64,000 bases of DNA, from assembly GCF_039533965.1 (NCBI RefSeq), contig NZ_BAAAUN010000001.1, forward strand, positions 1,896,950-1,960,949, in the 5' to 3' direction. The translations under genes and the position numbers were made by a program. The notes under the pieces are model-generated. The model made no database searches. It was given only the letters and a program-made list of their open reading frames with translations, and had not been told where the DNA came from. Below, in pieces: positions 1 through 8,500 of this stretch. This stretch comes from Microbacterium luteolum. GTDB lineage: Bacteria; Actinomycetota; Actinomycetes; Actinomycetales; Microbacteriaceae. Position 1 is the first letter of the stretch. Each line of letters begins with the position of its first letter.

Positions 1-270
1 CTTCTGGGGATCGCCCCGACCGTTCCGGTGCTCTCCAGCGGCCAATGGGGAGGCCTCGCGCACGCCACCTACCGCGCGGTCGGCACGACGGATCTGCTGG
101 TGCTCGCCGGCGGAGGCATCCACGGCCACCCCGACGGCGCGGCGGCCGGCGTGAGCAGCATGCGCGACGCCTGGGCGTCGGCGGCCCGCGGCGAGACGGC
201 TCAGGATGCGGTCGACCGATCGGCCGCTCTGCGCCGGGCGACCGAGGTGTTCGGCCCCGTCCGTGTCTGA
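1..270 (+). CDS. RuBisCO-superfamily protein, C-terminal fragment (5' end outside window)
   Basis: Only the last 89 residues are in the window and the frame is open from base 1. The fragment contains GGGIHGHPDGAAAG, the conserved phosphate-binding loop of the RuBisCO large-subunit superfamily, followed by the usual C-terminal helix (AWASAARG). The gene ends 8 bases before a DUF1537 kinase. In several known sugar-acid pathways, such as D-apiose and 3-oxo-isoapionate breakdown, a RuBisCO-like protein acts on the phosphate made by such a kinase. From this pairing I infer a non-photosynthetic RuBisCO-like decarboxylase or related enzyme. The catalytic lysine and metal site lie outside the window, so true RuBisCO activity cannot be excluded here. 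Confidence 0.8.
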   Translation, partial: LLGIAPTVPVLSSGQWGGLAHATYRAVGTTDLLVLAGGGIHGHPDGAAAGVSSMRDAWASAARGETAQDAVDRSAALRRATEVFGPVRV

Positions 271-278
271 GGTCCGGC

Positions 279-1538
279 ATGTCTGAGATCCGGGCGGCGT
301 TCTACGGCGACGACTTCACCGGGAGCGTCGACGCGCTGCTGCAGTTCGCGCGGCGCGGATGGTCGGGACGTCTCTTCACCACGCTCCCCACGCCCGAGGC
401 TCTGCACGCGGCGGCGCAGACCGTCGACGTGGTCGGGATCGCCGGCATCGCGCGATCGCTCTCACCGGAGCAGATGGATGCCGAGGTCACCCCCGCGCTA
501 CGGGCTCTGCTCGCGACCGGTGCTCCGATCGTGCAGTACAAGGCGTGCTCCACCGCCGACTCCGCGCCGGAGGTCGGCAGCCTCGGACGCGTGATCGAGC
601 TCGGGCGCGAGATCGTCGCACCGCACCCGGTGCCGATGCTGTTCGCCCAGCCGGACTTCGGGCGCTTCACCCTGTTCGGCACGCACTTCGCGTCCGAGAA
701 CGGCGTCGTGCACCGGTTGGACCGGCAGCCGACCATGTCGAGTCACCCGTCCACCCCGATGACGGAGGCCGATCTCGCGATCCACATCGGCCGGCAGACC
801 GCCCTGCCCATCGGAGCCGTGTCGCTCACGGTCTACGCCGACCTCGCCGAGCGCCTCCGCCATGCGGACGCGGCGGGCGTCGTCCTGGATGCCGTGACCG
901 ACGCGGATCTCGTCACCGTCGGCGCCGCCCTTCGCGACCTCCCGGTTCCCGTGTTCGCGATCGGCTCCGGGGGCCTCTCGCAGGGCATCGCCGCAGCGGC
1001 GCCCGGCACGAGCGCGCCGGTTCCCGTCGCCACACCGGCCGCCGGTGCGGTGCTGGTCGTCTCGGGCAGCCGCTCGCCGCAGACGCGTCGGCAGGCTGAA
1101 GCCGCCGCGGCCGCAGGATGGCTGGTCCGGCCGCTTCCTCTCGACGTCGCCGACGCGGCCGAAGCCGCGCAGGATGCCGTGGCAGCGCTCTCCTCCGGCC
1201 GCGGAGTGGTCTTCACCTCCGCCGACGCCGACGTGTCAGGGGCTGGTGAGCGTCCGGTCCTCGAGGCCATCGCGGAAGCATCCGCGATCATCGTCAAGGC
1301 CGCCGCGCAGGCGCGGGCCGCGCGCCGCGTGATCGTGTGCGGCGGTGACACGTCCAGTCGCATCACGCGGCTGCTCGGCATCGAGGCGCTGTCCATCGCC
1401 GCGAATCCGTGGGGCAACGTCGTGCTGCTGCGGCCGCACGCCACGGACCCCGCGATCGACGGGCTGGAGCTGCTGCTCAAGGGCGGCCAGGTCGGTGCCG
1501 ACACTCTGTTCCTCGACGTGGAGGCGCTCGACGCCTGA
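279..1538 (+). CDS. DUF1537 / four-carbon acid sugar kinase family protein
   Basis: This 419-residue protein starts with AFYGDDFTGSVDALLQF, the N-terminal substrate-domain signature of the DUF1537 kinases, and carries the nucleotide-domain motif GGDTSS near residue 355. The family phosphorylates sugar acids or keto-sugar acids with ATP in the cytoplasm (OtnK, DtnK, OiaK types). The ATG at 279 is chosen because an open frame further upstream is low-complexity Arg-rich sequence that overlaps the preceding gene. It lies 8 bases after the RuBisCO-like gene, so the two are probably one operon, with the kinase product as substrate of the partner. The exact sugar acid cannot be read from sequence. 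Confidence 0.85.
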   Translation: MSEIRAAFYGDDFTGSVDALLQFARRGWSGRLFTTLPTPEALHAAAQTVDVVGIAGIARSLSPEQMDAEVTPALRALLATGAPIVQYKACSTADSAPEVGSLGRVIELGREIVAPHPVPMLFAQPDFGRFTLFGTHFASENGVVHRLDRQPTMSSHPSTPMTEADLAIHIGRQTALPIGAVSLTVYADLAERLRHADAAGVVLDAVTDADLVTVGAALRDLPVPVFAIGSGGLSQGIAAAAPGTSAPVPVATPAAGAVLVVSGSRSPQTRRQAEAAAAAGWLVRPLPLDVADAAEAAQDAVAALSSGRGVVFTSADADVSGAGERPVLEAIAEASAIIVKAAAQARAARRVIVCGGDTSSRITRLLGIEALSIAANPWGNVVLLRPHATDPAIDGLELLLKGGQVGADTLFLDVEALDA

Positions 1539-1560
1539 GCGCGAAGCCGGACCGAGAGCT

Positions 1561-1842
1561 CTAGGCGCTCCCCGCGCCCCATCGTCCGAGAGCCGTGATC
1601 GCCTCGCTGAGCGCCACTCCGCGCTCGGTCAGCGCGTAGGCCCGGGTGTTGTGCCGGAGCGGCAGCCGCGTCAGCACTCCGGCCGCTTCGAGTTCGCGCA
1701 GGCGCGTCGCCAGCATGTTCGTCGGCGCACCGAGGTCGCGCTGCAGGTCGCCGTAGCGCTGCGGCCCGTCGAGCAGTCGCTCCACGATGAGCAGGGCCCA
1801 CCGCGCGCCGACGATGTCGAGGGCCGCGGCGAGGTCGCTCAC
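1561..1842 (-). CDS. HxlR-family transcriptional regulator
   Basis: The protein has 93 residues with the winged-helix pattern of HxlR/DUF24 regulators (WALLIVERLLDGPQRYGDLQRDLGAPTNMLATRLRELEAAGVL). It lacks the usual N-terminal cysteine, so a redox-sensing role is not supported. The GTG start at 1842 overlaps the stop of the upstream VOC gene by four bases (GTGA), which indicates translational coupling. It most likely controls the VOC-HxlR pair through the inverted repeat ahead of the VOC gene. Inducer unknown. Confidence 0.85.
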   Translation of the reverse strand: MSDLAAALDIVGARWALLIVERLLDGPQRYGDLQRDLGAPTNMLATRLRELEAAGVLTRLPLRHNTRAYALTERGVALSEAITALGRWGAGSA

Positions 1843-2243
1843 GCGGCGGATTCGTCCGCCGGCTTCATCCAGAACGGGGAGTAGTGGTAGCCGTCCGGAT
1901 CGTCGAACTGGCGCTGGTACATGAAGGGGTAGTCGTCGGTGTCGCCGATGCGTCCACCGGCGGCTCCGGCGCGCTCCACGAACTCGTCGACCGCCTCGCG
2001 GCTGCCGAGGTCGAACGAGACCGTGACCTTGGAGGGCGTGTCGGGGCCGCCGATCAGCTCCTCGACTCCTCCGACGCTCGCGTACATCTCGCGGCTGCCG
2101 AGCATGACGTACTGCTCGGGCGCGATCGCGAAGCACGACACGTTGTGATCCGACATCTCGGCATTGAGGGTCCAGCCGAGGGCCGTGTAGAAGGCGGTCG
2201 CGCGTTCGACGCTCTCGACCGGGCAGGTGATGAAGAGGCTCAT
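1839..2243 (-). CDS. VOC-superfamily (glyoxalase/bleomycin-resistance fold) protein
   Basis: The 134-residue protein shows a VOC fold of the PhnB/glyoxalase-like kind: an N-terminal ERATAFYTALGWTLN element, a central VSCFAIAPEQYVML strand, and a C-terminal DDPDGYHYSPFWM segment ending with a typical ligand-bearing tyrosine/phenylalanine strand. VOC proteins are metal-dependent lyases, dioxygenases or drug-binding proteins; the substrate is not predictable. It is the first gene of a two-gene unit with an HxlR regulator. The start has no ribosome binding site; an AAGTAT -10-like hexamer ends six bases before the ATG, so the message may be leaderless. Confidence 0.8.
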   Translation of the reverse strand: MSLFITCPVESVERATAFYTALGWTLNAEMSDHNVSCFAIAPEQYVMLGSREMYASVGGVEELIGGPDTPSKVTVSFDLGSREAVDEFVERAGAAGGRIGDTDDYPFMYQRQFDDPDGYHYSPFWMKPADESAA

Positions 2244-2251
2244 GCGCTCAT

Positions 2252-2268
2252 ACTTGCAAAATACAAGT
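2252..2268 (-). promoter_or_regulatory. Inverted repeat, probable HxlR operator and promoter of the VOC-HxlR pair
   Basis: ACTTG and CAAGT arms are separated by seven bases and lie 8 bases upstream of the VOC start codon. The A+T-rich core and the arms resemble known HxlR/DUF24 operators. Read on the minus strand, TTGATG and AAGTAT spaced by 17 bases could be the -35 and -10 elements, with the repeat filling the spacer. Binding here would block initiation. Confidence 0.6.
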
Positions 2269-2304
2269 GCCGCATCAAGCCTCTATTTCAGCGAGGTGCA
2301 GCAA

Positions 2305-3546
2305 CTACTTTCGTGGTGTCATCCGACGGATCTGCGCGGCGTAACCATCGAGGACGCGGAGTATCCCCTGGTGCTGCCAGACACGATTACGCCCCTTGCC
2401 GGTCGTCTCGACGAGCACACCGCGTTCGGCGAGCGCGTCCAACGCGCGCAGAGCCGCCATCTCACCGAAGCCAAGCGTGTCCACGAGGTACGGAGTGTTC
2501 ACGGCGGGCTGTCCGACGAGTGCGGGAAGCAGGCTCCACGCCGCGGCGTCAGCGCGGAGGCCCTGCATCCGGGCGCGCGACTCTTCCAGCTCGGCGACGA
2601 GGTCATCGACGAGCTGCACCCCCGTCGTCGCGGCGATTCGGCTCGCGGCGGCGAACTCCCGGATGATCGGCCCCGCGTCCCCCGCTCGAAACGAGGTGAG
2701 GGCGGCGAAGTAGCGCCCGGTGTCCCGGAGAAGGCCCGCAGAGATCGGCACTGCGGTCGAGCCGACGAGTCCCTTGTTCCGCAGAATCGACTGCGCCAGC
2801 GCTCGACCAGTTCGGCCGTTGCCGTCGACGAACGGATGAATCGTCTCGAACTGCGCGTGCGCCACGGCTACCTGGACCAGCACGGAGAGGTCCTGCCTTC
2901 TGATGAACCGAATGAGATCGGCCATCGCTGCGGGAATGAGGCTTGGGCGAGGTGCGACGAATTCGGCGAGACGCGGGCCCGCGCTCCCCGCCCCGATCCA
3001 GACCTGCTCCTGACGGTACTGCCCGGCGTCCTGCTCGGACCCGGCCTGATGCCGCAGGAGCGCCGCGTGCATCTGAAGGATGGAGCCTTCCGTGATGTCG
3101 GTAGAGAGCGCCAGTGCCGCTTCCATCGCGCGGACATTGCCGATGACCGTGAGCGCGTTGCTCTTCCCACCCTCGTCGATCTCGGCAAGGGCGAGCTGTT
3201 TCGCTGATGTCGTCAGCTGCTCGATCTGCGAGCTCGACGCCGATTCAGTGCGGAGCAGGATCGCTGCCATCGGTCCGAGGACGGGGCTGCCCATCCCGAG
3301 CCTGCGCTGGGCGTGGTCATCGAATGCGACCAGCCGGCGAGTGGCGTCTTCGATATCGGCCGCATCTTCGGCGGAGACTTGAGGTCTCCATTCAGCGATT
3401 GCCGCAGTGATCGTCGCCGCGTACGCTCCCGTCTGCCTTTCGACCTCCGCCCGCGAGTACATCTCGGGCGCGCGCGGCGTCCAGCGCAGAGTCTCCTGCG
3501 AGACCGCATCTACGGGGATGCGCATGGTCGAGGAATGTGTCGGCAT
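2305..3546 (-). CDS. Fic/DOC-family protein with C-terminal winged helix
   Basis: This 413-residue protein contains the complete Fic motif HPFVDGNGRTGR at about residues 237-248, including the catalytic histidine and the GNGR phosphate loop. Fic enzymes usually transfer AMP from ATP to protein hydroxyls. A segment SSSQIEQ at about residues 104-110 resembles the class II N-terminal inhibitory helix (S/T-x3-E-G/N) with Q in the last place. The last ~80 residues (LRALDALAERGVLVETTGKGRNRVWQ region) look like a winged helix-turn-helix. The ATG at 3546 is preferred over a GTG nine bases upstream because TAAAGT ends seven bases before it, a leaderless arrangement. The target protein is unknown. Confidence 0.88.
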   Translation of the reverse strand: MPTHSSTMRIPVDAVSQETLRWTPRAPEMYSRAEVERQTGAYAATITAAIAEWRPQVSAEDAADIEDATRRLVAFDDHAQRRLGMGSPVLGPMAAILLRTESASSSQIEQLTTSAKQLALAEIDEGGKSNALTVIGNVRAMEAALALSTDITEGSILQMHAALLRHQAGSEQDAGQYRQEQVWIGAGSAGPRLAEFVAPRPSLIPAAMADLIRFIRRQDLSVLVQVAVAHAQFETIHPFVDGNGRTGRALAQSILRNKGLVGSTAVPISAGLLRDTGRYFAALTSFRAGDAGPIIREFAAASRIAATTGVQLVDDLVAELEESRARMQGLRADAAAWSLLPALVGQPAVNTPYLVDTLGFGEMAALRALDALAERGVLVETTGKGRNRVWQHQGILRVLDGYAAQIRRMTPRK

Positions 3547-3556
3547 GCCACCCACT

Positions 3557-3588
3557 TTACCAACACTTAGCTCAATAAGTGTTGGTAA
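3557..3588. promoter_or_regulatory. Perfect 13-bp palindrome over the fic promoter
   Basis: TTACCAACACTTA is repeated exactly as its reverse complement after a six-base spacer. The palindrome overlaps the TAAAGT hexamer that would be the fic -10 element and runs up through the spacer, so a bound protein would block RNA polymerase. The local sequence is A+T-rich compared with its surroundings. The winged helix at the C terminus of the Fic protein is an obvious candidate to bind it. A transcript hairpin is the alternative reading. Confidence 0.6.
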
Positions 3589-3621
3589 CGCCGATGCGCA
3601 CCAACAGTTGTCCTTCCCCTG

Positions 3622-6615
3622 TCAACCGACGGAAAGCCGCACGCTCCAGACGGTGTGCTCGCGCGGCACGCGGTACTGCTCGGGGAGTGCAGGACCGACG
3701 GATGCCGAGCCGATGCCCTGCTGTCGATGATCGATGTTCAGCCACACCCGGTCGCCGGCGACGAGATCGCTCGGACGACGCGCCTGCTCGAGCTGTTCCG
3801 ACGTCCACCGCCGCGCCGTGAAGTCGAAGGGGTCGCCGTCCACGTGGAGCGTGGCCATCTCCTCTCCCGACACGTCGAGCCAGCGCGTCTGCGTGTGGTT
3901 GCCGTTCTCCTGCGGGATCGGATACGGCGTCTGCACGGAGTCGATCGTGCGCGCGAAGCGGCCGACGCGCGCACCCTGGACCGAGTCGACGTACGTCTCC
4001 TCCGGCCCCCGCCCGAACCACGCGACCCGGTCGGCGGCGGTGGGCAGGGCGAAGCGCAGCCCCACTCGCGGCACCCAGATGTCGCGATGCTTGTACGGAG
4101 TGTCCGCCCAGGGCCCCACGAAGTCGACGGAGGTCTCCAACCGCACCCCGTCGCCGTCCGGCACCCACGTCATCGTCCAGGTGACACCGTGCGGGTGCGT
4201 GCGCGGCGCGGTCCGTCCGCGCACGACCAGGCGCTCTCCGTCGAGCCCGACGTCATCGACCCGGTGCAGAAGGCGATGCAGGCCGGTGGCGTGCCACACG
4301 GCCGCCAGGTTGTTGTTGTCTCCCTGTCCGCGGTCGTTCTCGGTGGGCGCCCGGTACAGGTCGATCCAGGGGCCGTCGATCTGCAGATCGCCGAGCCCGA
4401 GGAGGCGGCCGGTGGCGGCATCGAACGACGCCTCCCCGACCCGGATGACGTCACCGTCGCGCGAGGTCGCCCCTGCGGGATTCCCCGTTCGGCGCACGGC
4501 ATCCTCGACCGGCGCCGCGATCTTCTGCGCCCAGGCGATCACATGGCCTTCCGGCGCCCACAGCGTCTCCGCCGCGAGCGTCGCCTCGACCGTCAGCACC
4601 GCGTCCGTCGCACGCAGAGCGGATGCCGCGGCATCCGGGATCGCGATCTCGACGCGCTCTCCGCGGGCGATCGTCGGCACGTCGAGCAGTCCGTCGGCGA
4701 CGCTCCGCCCGTCCGCCTCGACCGACCAGCGGAACCGCAGATCCGAGGTGTCGGCCGCGTGCCGCTCGTTCGCGATGCGCACGCGCTCGCCGACCTCGAT
4801 GTCGATCACCTCGTGCGCCTTCGCGAGCTCGGCGAGCGCCGGCTTCGGCGTGCGGTCGCTCAGCACCAGGCCGTCGAGGCTGAACCGGCCGCCGCGCGGT
4901 TCGTAGTCGATGTCCTCGCTCTGCAGAATGAACGCGCGACCCTCGGCGTCGACCGCGTTGATGCCGTGATCGATCCACTCCCAGACGAAACCGCCGCAGA
5001 GCCGGTCGTACGAGCGGAGCACGCGCCAGTAGTCCTGCAGCCCGCCGGGTCCGTTGCCCATCGCGTGGGCGTACTCGACCAGCAGGAACGGCAGCCCCCG
5101 ACGGCGCTCCTCCTCAGCCTCGGTCACCCCGGCGGGAAGCGGCTCGTCGGGGCCGTCGAACACCATCCCGTGCATGCTCAGCTTGCCGCCGCGCGGCTCC
5201 TCGCGCCGCCCGATGCTCTCCAGCAGCTCCAGCGACGGATACATCAGGGAGTAGAAGTCCGAGTCGCGATAGCTCGGGTCGCGCTCGTACAGCACGACCC
5301 GCGACGGATCGCGCTCGTCGAGCCAGCGGCGCATCTCGGTGAAGCCGTCGCCCGACATGCTCTCGTTCGCGAGCGACCAGACCACGATGCTGGGGTGGTT
5401 CTTGTCGCGCTCGACCGTGCGATGCAGGCGATCCATGATCGCCTCGCGCCACTCCGGCAGCGCGGGCGGGTTGTGCTCCCACCCCTCGTAGATGAAGCCG
5501 TGGGTCTCCAGGTCGACCTCGAGAACCACCCACAGTCCATACTCGTCGCACAGGCGCAGGAACTCGGGGTGCGGCGGGTAGTGGCTCGTGCGCACCGAAT
5601 CGATGTTCGCGCGCTTCATCATCACGATGTCCTGGATCATCGTCTCGCGGTCGAGCGTGCGTCCGGTGTCGGGGTGATGCTCGTGGCGATTCACTCCCCG
5701 GAACGTGAGCGGAGAGCCGTTGACCACGAACACCCCGTCGACGATCTCGACGCGGCGGAATCCGATCGCGAGCTCGACGGACTCCCCCGCCGCGCTCAGG
5801 GTGCCGCGGTAGAGGCGCGGGGTGTCGGCGCTCCAGGGCTCCACCGGAAAGGCGACGGTCTGGCCGGTCGGCATCGAGATCCCCAGTTCGGGGATCTCCA
5901 CCACGGCATCGACCGAGGCGTCGACACGCAGGGTGCCGACTCCGCTCACCGGGTCGTAGTCGGCGTGCACGAAATGGTCGTCGATCGCACCGGCCGGCCG
6001 CGCGAGCAGCTCGACGTCGCGGAAGATGCCCGGCAGCCACCACATGTCCTGGTCCTCGAGGTACGTCCCGGCCGACCAGCGGTGCACGCGCACCGCCAGC
6101 ACGTTCCGGCCGGCGCGCACCGGTGCGTCGAACTCGAACGGCAGGCGGCTGCCCGTCGACCAGCCGAGCTCCTCGCCGTTCAGCCAGACCTTCGCGCACG
6201 AGTCCACACCCTGGAAGCGCAGCACGGCCGCTCCGAAGTCGTCCGGAACCTCGAACACCAGTCGGTAGTCGCCGGTCGGATTCTCGGTCGACACGTACGG
6301 CGGATCCAGCGGAATGGGATACGCGGTGTTCGTGTACAGCGGGCCTTCCTCGGTGCCGAGCATGCGGCGCGCAGGACCACCGGCCAGCGGCGTGAACTCC
6401 TCGAGCACCCAGTGCGAAGGGACGCGCATCGCGTCCCAGTCGGTGTCGTCGAACTCCGTCGCGAAGAAGCCGTCGCCGGTTCCGGCGGCGGTCGGCGAGA
6501 GCCGGAAGCGCCAGACGCCGTTCAGGCTGCGGACGGCGGCGTCACTCACGGCATCCGCACGCGGGGCGCGCCTGCCGGCACCGGGCAGCGTGCTCTCCCA
6601 GTAGCGACCGGTCAT
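3622..6615 (-). CDS. Beta-galactosidase, glycoside hydrolase family 2
   Basis: The 997-residue protein has the full LacZ-type layout: sugar-binding domain (about 30-210), immunoglobulin-like domain, TIM barrel (from RGVNRHEHHPDTGR near residue 307), and the C-terminal small-chain beta-sandwich. The acid/base is Glu418 in WSLANESM and the nucleophile is Glu514 in LLVEYAHAMGN. No signal peptide is visible, so it should act on imported galactosides in the cytoplasm. The ATG overlaps the stop of the aldo/keto reductase gene by four bases, so the pair is translationally coupled and shares the operator upstream of 7535. Within a rhamnose island it may cleave galactose-containing plant oligosaccharides. 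Confidence 0.93.
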   Translation of the reverse strand: MTGRYWESTLPGAGRRAPRADAVSDAAVRSLNGVWRFRLSPTAAGTGDGFFATEFDDTDWDAMRVPSHWVLEEFTPLAGGPARRMLGTEEGPLYTNTAYPIPLDPPYVSTENPTGDYRLVFEVPDDFGAAVLRFQGVDSCAKVWLNGEELGWSTGSRLPFEFDAPVRAGRNVLAVRVHRWSAGTYLEDQDMWWLPGIFRDVELLARPAGAIDDHFVHADYDPVSGVGTLRVDASVDAVVEIPELGISMPTGQTVAFPVEPWSADTPRLYRGTLSAAGESVELAIGFRRVEIVDGVFVVNGSPLTFRGVNRHEHHPDTGRTLDRETMIQDIVMMKRANIDSVRTSHYPPHPEFLRLCDEYGLWVVLEVDLETHGFIYEGWEHNPPALPEWREAIMDRLHRTVERDKNHPSIVVWSLANESMSGDGFTEMRRWLDERDPSRVVLYERDPSYRDSDFYSLMYPSLELLESIGRREEPRGGKLSMHGMVFDGPDEPLPAGVTEAEEERRRGLPFLLVEYAHAMGNGPGGLQDYWRVLRSYDRLCGGFVWEWIDHGINAVDAEGRAFILQSEDIDYEPRGGRFSLDGLVLSDRTPKPALAELAKAHEVIDIEVGERVRIANERHAADTSDLRFRWSVEADGRSVADGLLDVPTIARGERVEIAIPDAAASALRATDAVLTVEATLAAETLWAPEGHVIAWAQKIAAPVEDAVRRTGNPAGATSRDGDVIRVGEASFDAATGRLLGLGDLQIDGPWIDLYRAPTENDRGQGDNNNLAAVWHATGLHRLLHRVDDVGLDGERLVVRGRTAPRTHPHGVTWTMTWVPDGDGVRLETSVDFVGPWADTPYKHRDIWVPRVGLRFALPTAADRVAWFGRGPEETYVDSVQGARVGRFARTIDSVQTPYPIPQENGNHTQTRWLDVSGEEMATLHVDGDPFDFTARRWTSEQLEQARRPSDLVAGDRVWLNIDHRQQGIGSASVGPALPEQYRVPREHTVWSVRLSVG

Positions 6616-7535
6616 TCGTCGTCTCCGTATCCGCTGTCATCGATGGGCGACGGAGCCGGACCGAGCGCGTCGAGCTCATCCCACACCGCGTCGGGGACCA
6701 CGGTCGCCGCGAGCTGCAGGAGCGCGTCGAGGCGCGCCGGAGAGGAGACGCCGACCACCGTGCCGTCGATCGTCTGCTCGCGCAGGGAGAGCGCGAGGGC
6801 GACGGCGGGCAGCGAGACCCCGTGGCGCGTGCACACGAGCTCGGCCTGCGCCGTCCAGTCCACGAGCTCCTCGGATGCCGGCCGGTAGTGGTACCGCGCA
6901 CCGGCACGCGGCCCGCGGGCCAGCAGGTCGCCGCCGAACGGCGCCGCGTTGAAGACCTGCCATCCACGCTCGTGCGCATCGCGGAACATCGACGCGGCGC
7001 TGCGGTCGACGAGCGTGTAGCGGTTGTGGCAGAGGACCGCGTCGAACAGCTCGCTGTCGAGGTAGCGCTGCAGCAGCGGCACGGGACCGGCCGCGACGCC
7101 GATCGTCGCCGCGACGCCCTCCTCACGCAGCCGGACCAGCGCAGAGACCGCCCCGCCGCGAGCCAGAGCTTCACGGACCGTGACGACGTAGGGATCGTGC
7201 AGATGCAGCAGCGGCACCGTGTCGACGCCGAGCCGTCCTAGACTCTCCTCCACCGAGCGCAGCACGCGGTCGGCGTCGAAGCGGCCGGTCTCCGGATCCC
7301 GGTCGACCTTCGTGATGATCCTGCGCGCCGCCGCGATCCGCTCCTCGGGGGCCAGCGCAGCCAACCCCAGGCCGAGGATGCGTTCGGATGCTCCACCGGA
7401 GTAGTTGTTGGAGGTGTCGATGAGGTGCTCGCTGCGCAGCAGCGCCACGGCGGTCTCGACCGCGGCTTCCTCATCGCCGGAGCCGAGCCCCGAGGTGCCG
7501 AGCACCAGAACAGTCGGCCGCTGCCGGGACGTCAT
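6612..7535 (-). CDS. Aldo/keto reductase (sugar dehydrogenase type)
   Basis: The 307-residue protein is a TIM-barrel aldo/keto reductase with the catalytic tetrad visible as Asp40 and Tyr45 (IDTSNNYS), Lys76 (ITKV) and His113 (LHLHDP). The D-x4-Y arrangement and overall layout resemble L-fucose and D-arabinose dehydrogenases, which oxidise sugars to lactones with NAD(P). A GAGGAG ribosome binding site precedes the ATG. It is divergent from an SMP-30 lactonase gene across a LacI-type operator. Such a reductase-plus-lactonase pair would turn an aldose into an aldonate. The substrate (L-rhamnose, L-fucose, galactose) is inferred only from context. Confidence 0.85.
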   Translation of the reverse strand: MTSRQRPTVLVLGTSGLGSGDEEAAVETAVALLRSEHLIDTSNNYSGGASERILGLGLAALAPEERIAAARRIITKVDRDPETGRFDADRVLRSVEESLGRLGVDTVPLLHLHDPYVVTVREALARGGAVSALVRLREEGVAATIGVAAGPVPLLQRYLDSELFDAVLCHNRYTLVDRSAASMFRDAHERGWQVFNAAPFGGDLLARGPRAGARYHYRPASEELVDWTAQAELVCTRHGVSLPAVALALSLREQTIDGTVVGVSSPARLDALLQLAATVVPDAVWDELDALGPAPSPIDDSGYGDDE

Positions 7536-7572
7536 CGTGGGATCTCCTCGCCGCGAGTGCTACGGTCGGTCA

Positions 7573-7584
7573 TGAACCGTTTCA
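7573..7584. promoter_or_regulatory. LacI-type operator, site A (between aldo/keto reductase and SMP-30 genes)
   Basis: TGAACCGTTTCA is a near-perfect 12-bp palindrome with a central CG, matching four other sites in the window. It sits in the 77-base divergent intergenic region, 28 bases from the lactonase start and 37 bases from the reductase start, and could repress both directions. Confidence 0.65.
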
Positions 7585-7612
7585 GCGCAAGTTTATTCAT
7601 AGGAGAATTCAC

Positions 7613-8497
7613 ATGTCAACGGCATCGACACCGGCGCTGATCGCGTCGGGAGCGGAACTGGAGCGCCTCGCCGACGGCGCCGTGTGGAGTGAAGGCCCCG
7701 TCTGGCTGCCCGAGACCCGACGCCTGCGCTGGAGCGACATCCCGAACGACCGCATCCTCGAATGGGATGCGCGCACCGGCGAGGTCTCGACCTTCCGCCA
7801 GCCCGCCGAGTACACGAACGGGAGGGCGCTGGACCACGAAGGCCGGGTCGTGCAGTGCAGTCACGGGCGCCGGGCGATCGAGCGCGAGGGGGCAGAGGGC
7901 CCGGAGATGATCGTCGACCGTTGGAGCGGCGGCCGCTTCAACTCCCCGAACGATCTCGCGGTGGCATCCGATGGAGCGATCTGGTTCACCGACCCGCCCT
8001 ACGGCATCGACCCGAGCGGTCGCGAGGGTCACCCCGGCACCTCCGAGTACGACGCCTGCTACGTGTTCCGCTGGGATCCGGTCACCGGCGAAGCGGTGCC
8101 CGTCGTGACGAGCATGGTGCACCCGAACGGCATCGCCTTCTCCCCCGGCGGCACGCGGCTCTACGTCGCCGACACGGGGTTCTACGCCGACCGTCCGGAG
8201 GCCCAGCAGATCCTCGTGTTCGAGGTCGACGGGGCGACCGTCGTCGGGCCCGGCACGGAGTTCGCGAAGCCTCCGGTCGGCGCCTCCGACGGGTTCGCGG
8301 TCGACCGCGAAGGCCGACTCTGGAGCTCGGCCGGCGACGGGATCTACGTCTACGCGCCCGACGGCGAGCTGCTCCAGCACATCCCGGTGCCCGAGACGGT
8401 GTCGAACTGCACCTTCGGCGGCGACGACGGCCACGACCTGTTCATCACGGCCTCGACGAGTCTCTACCGGATCCGCACCACCACGACCGCGGCCTGA
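7613..8497 (+). CDS. SMP-30/gluconolactonase/LRE-family lactonase
   Basis: The 294-residue protein is a six-bladed beta-propeller of the SMP-30 family. The metal-site residues are recognisable as Glu27 (WSEGPVW), Asn172 (HPNGIAF) and Asp226 (ASDGFAVD), with Asn113 (SPNDLAV) in the substrate loop. The family hydrolyses aldonolactones with a divalent cation in the cytoplasm. AGGAG lies 8 bases before the ATG. The stop is 3 bases before the DUF4862 gene, so these two form an operon under operator site A. With the divergent reductase it could complete the first two steps of an oxidative sugar pathway, but no aldonate dehydratase is present in the window. Confidence 0.88.
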   Translation: MSTASTPALIASGAELERLADGAVWSEGPVWLPETRRLRWSDIPNDRILEWDARTGEVSTFRQPAEYTNGRALDHEGRVVQCSHGRRAIEREGAEGPEMIVDRWSGGRFNSPNDLAVASDGAIWFTDPPYGIDPSGREGHPGTSEYDACYVFRWDPVTGEAVPVVTSMVHPNGIAFSPGGTRLYVADTGFYADRPEAQQILVFEVDGATVVGPGTEFAKPPVGASDGFAVDREGRLWSSAGDGIYVYAPDGELLQHIPVPETVSNCTFGGDDGHDLFITASTSLYRIRTTTTAA

Positions 8498-8500
8498 GCG

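Noticed and set aside
3655..6888. A 1077-codon open frame antisense to the beta-galactosidase gene
   Set aside because: It is Arg/His/Val-rich without any domain, fully covers a clear GH2 enzyme on the other strand, and is the usual shadow of high-GC coding sequence.
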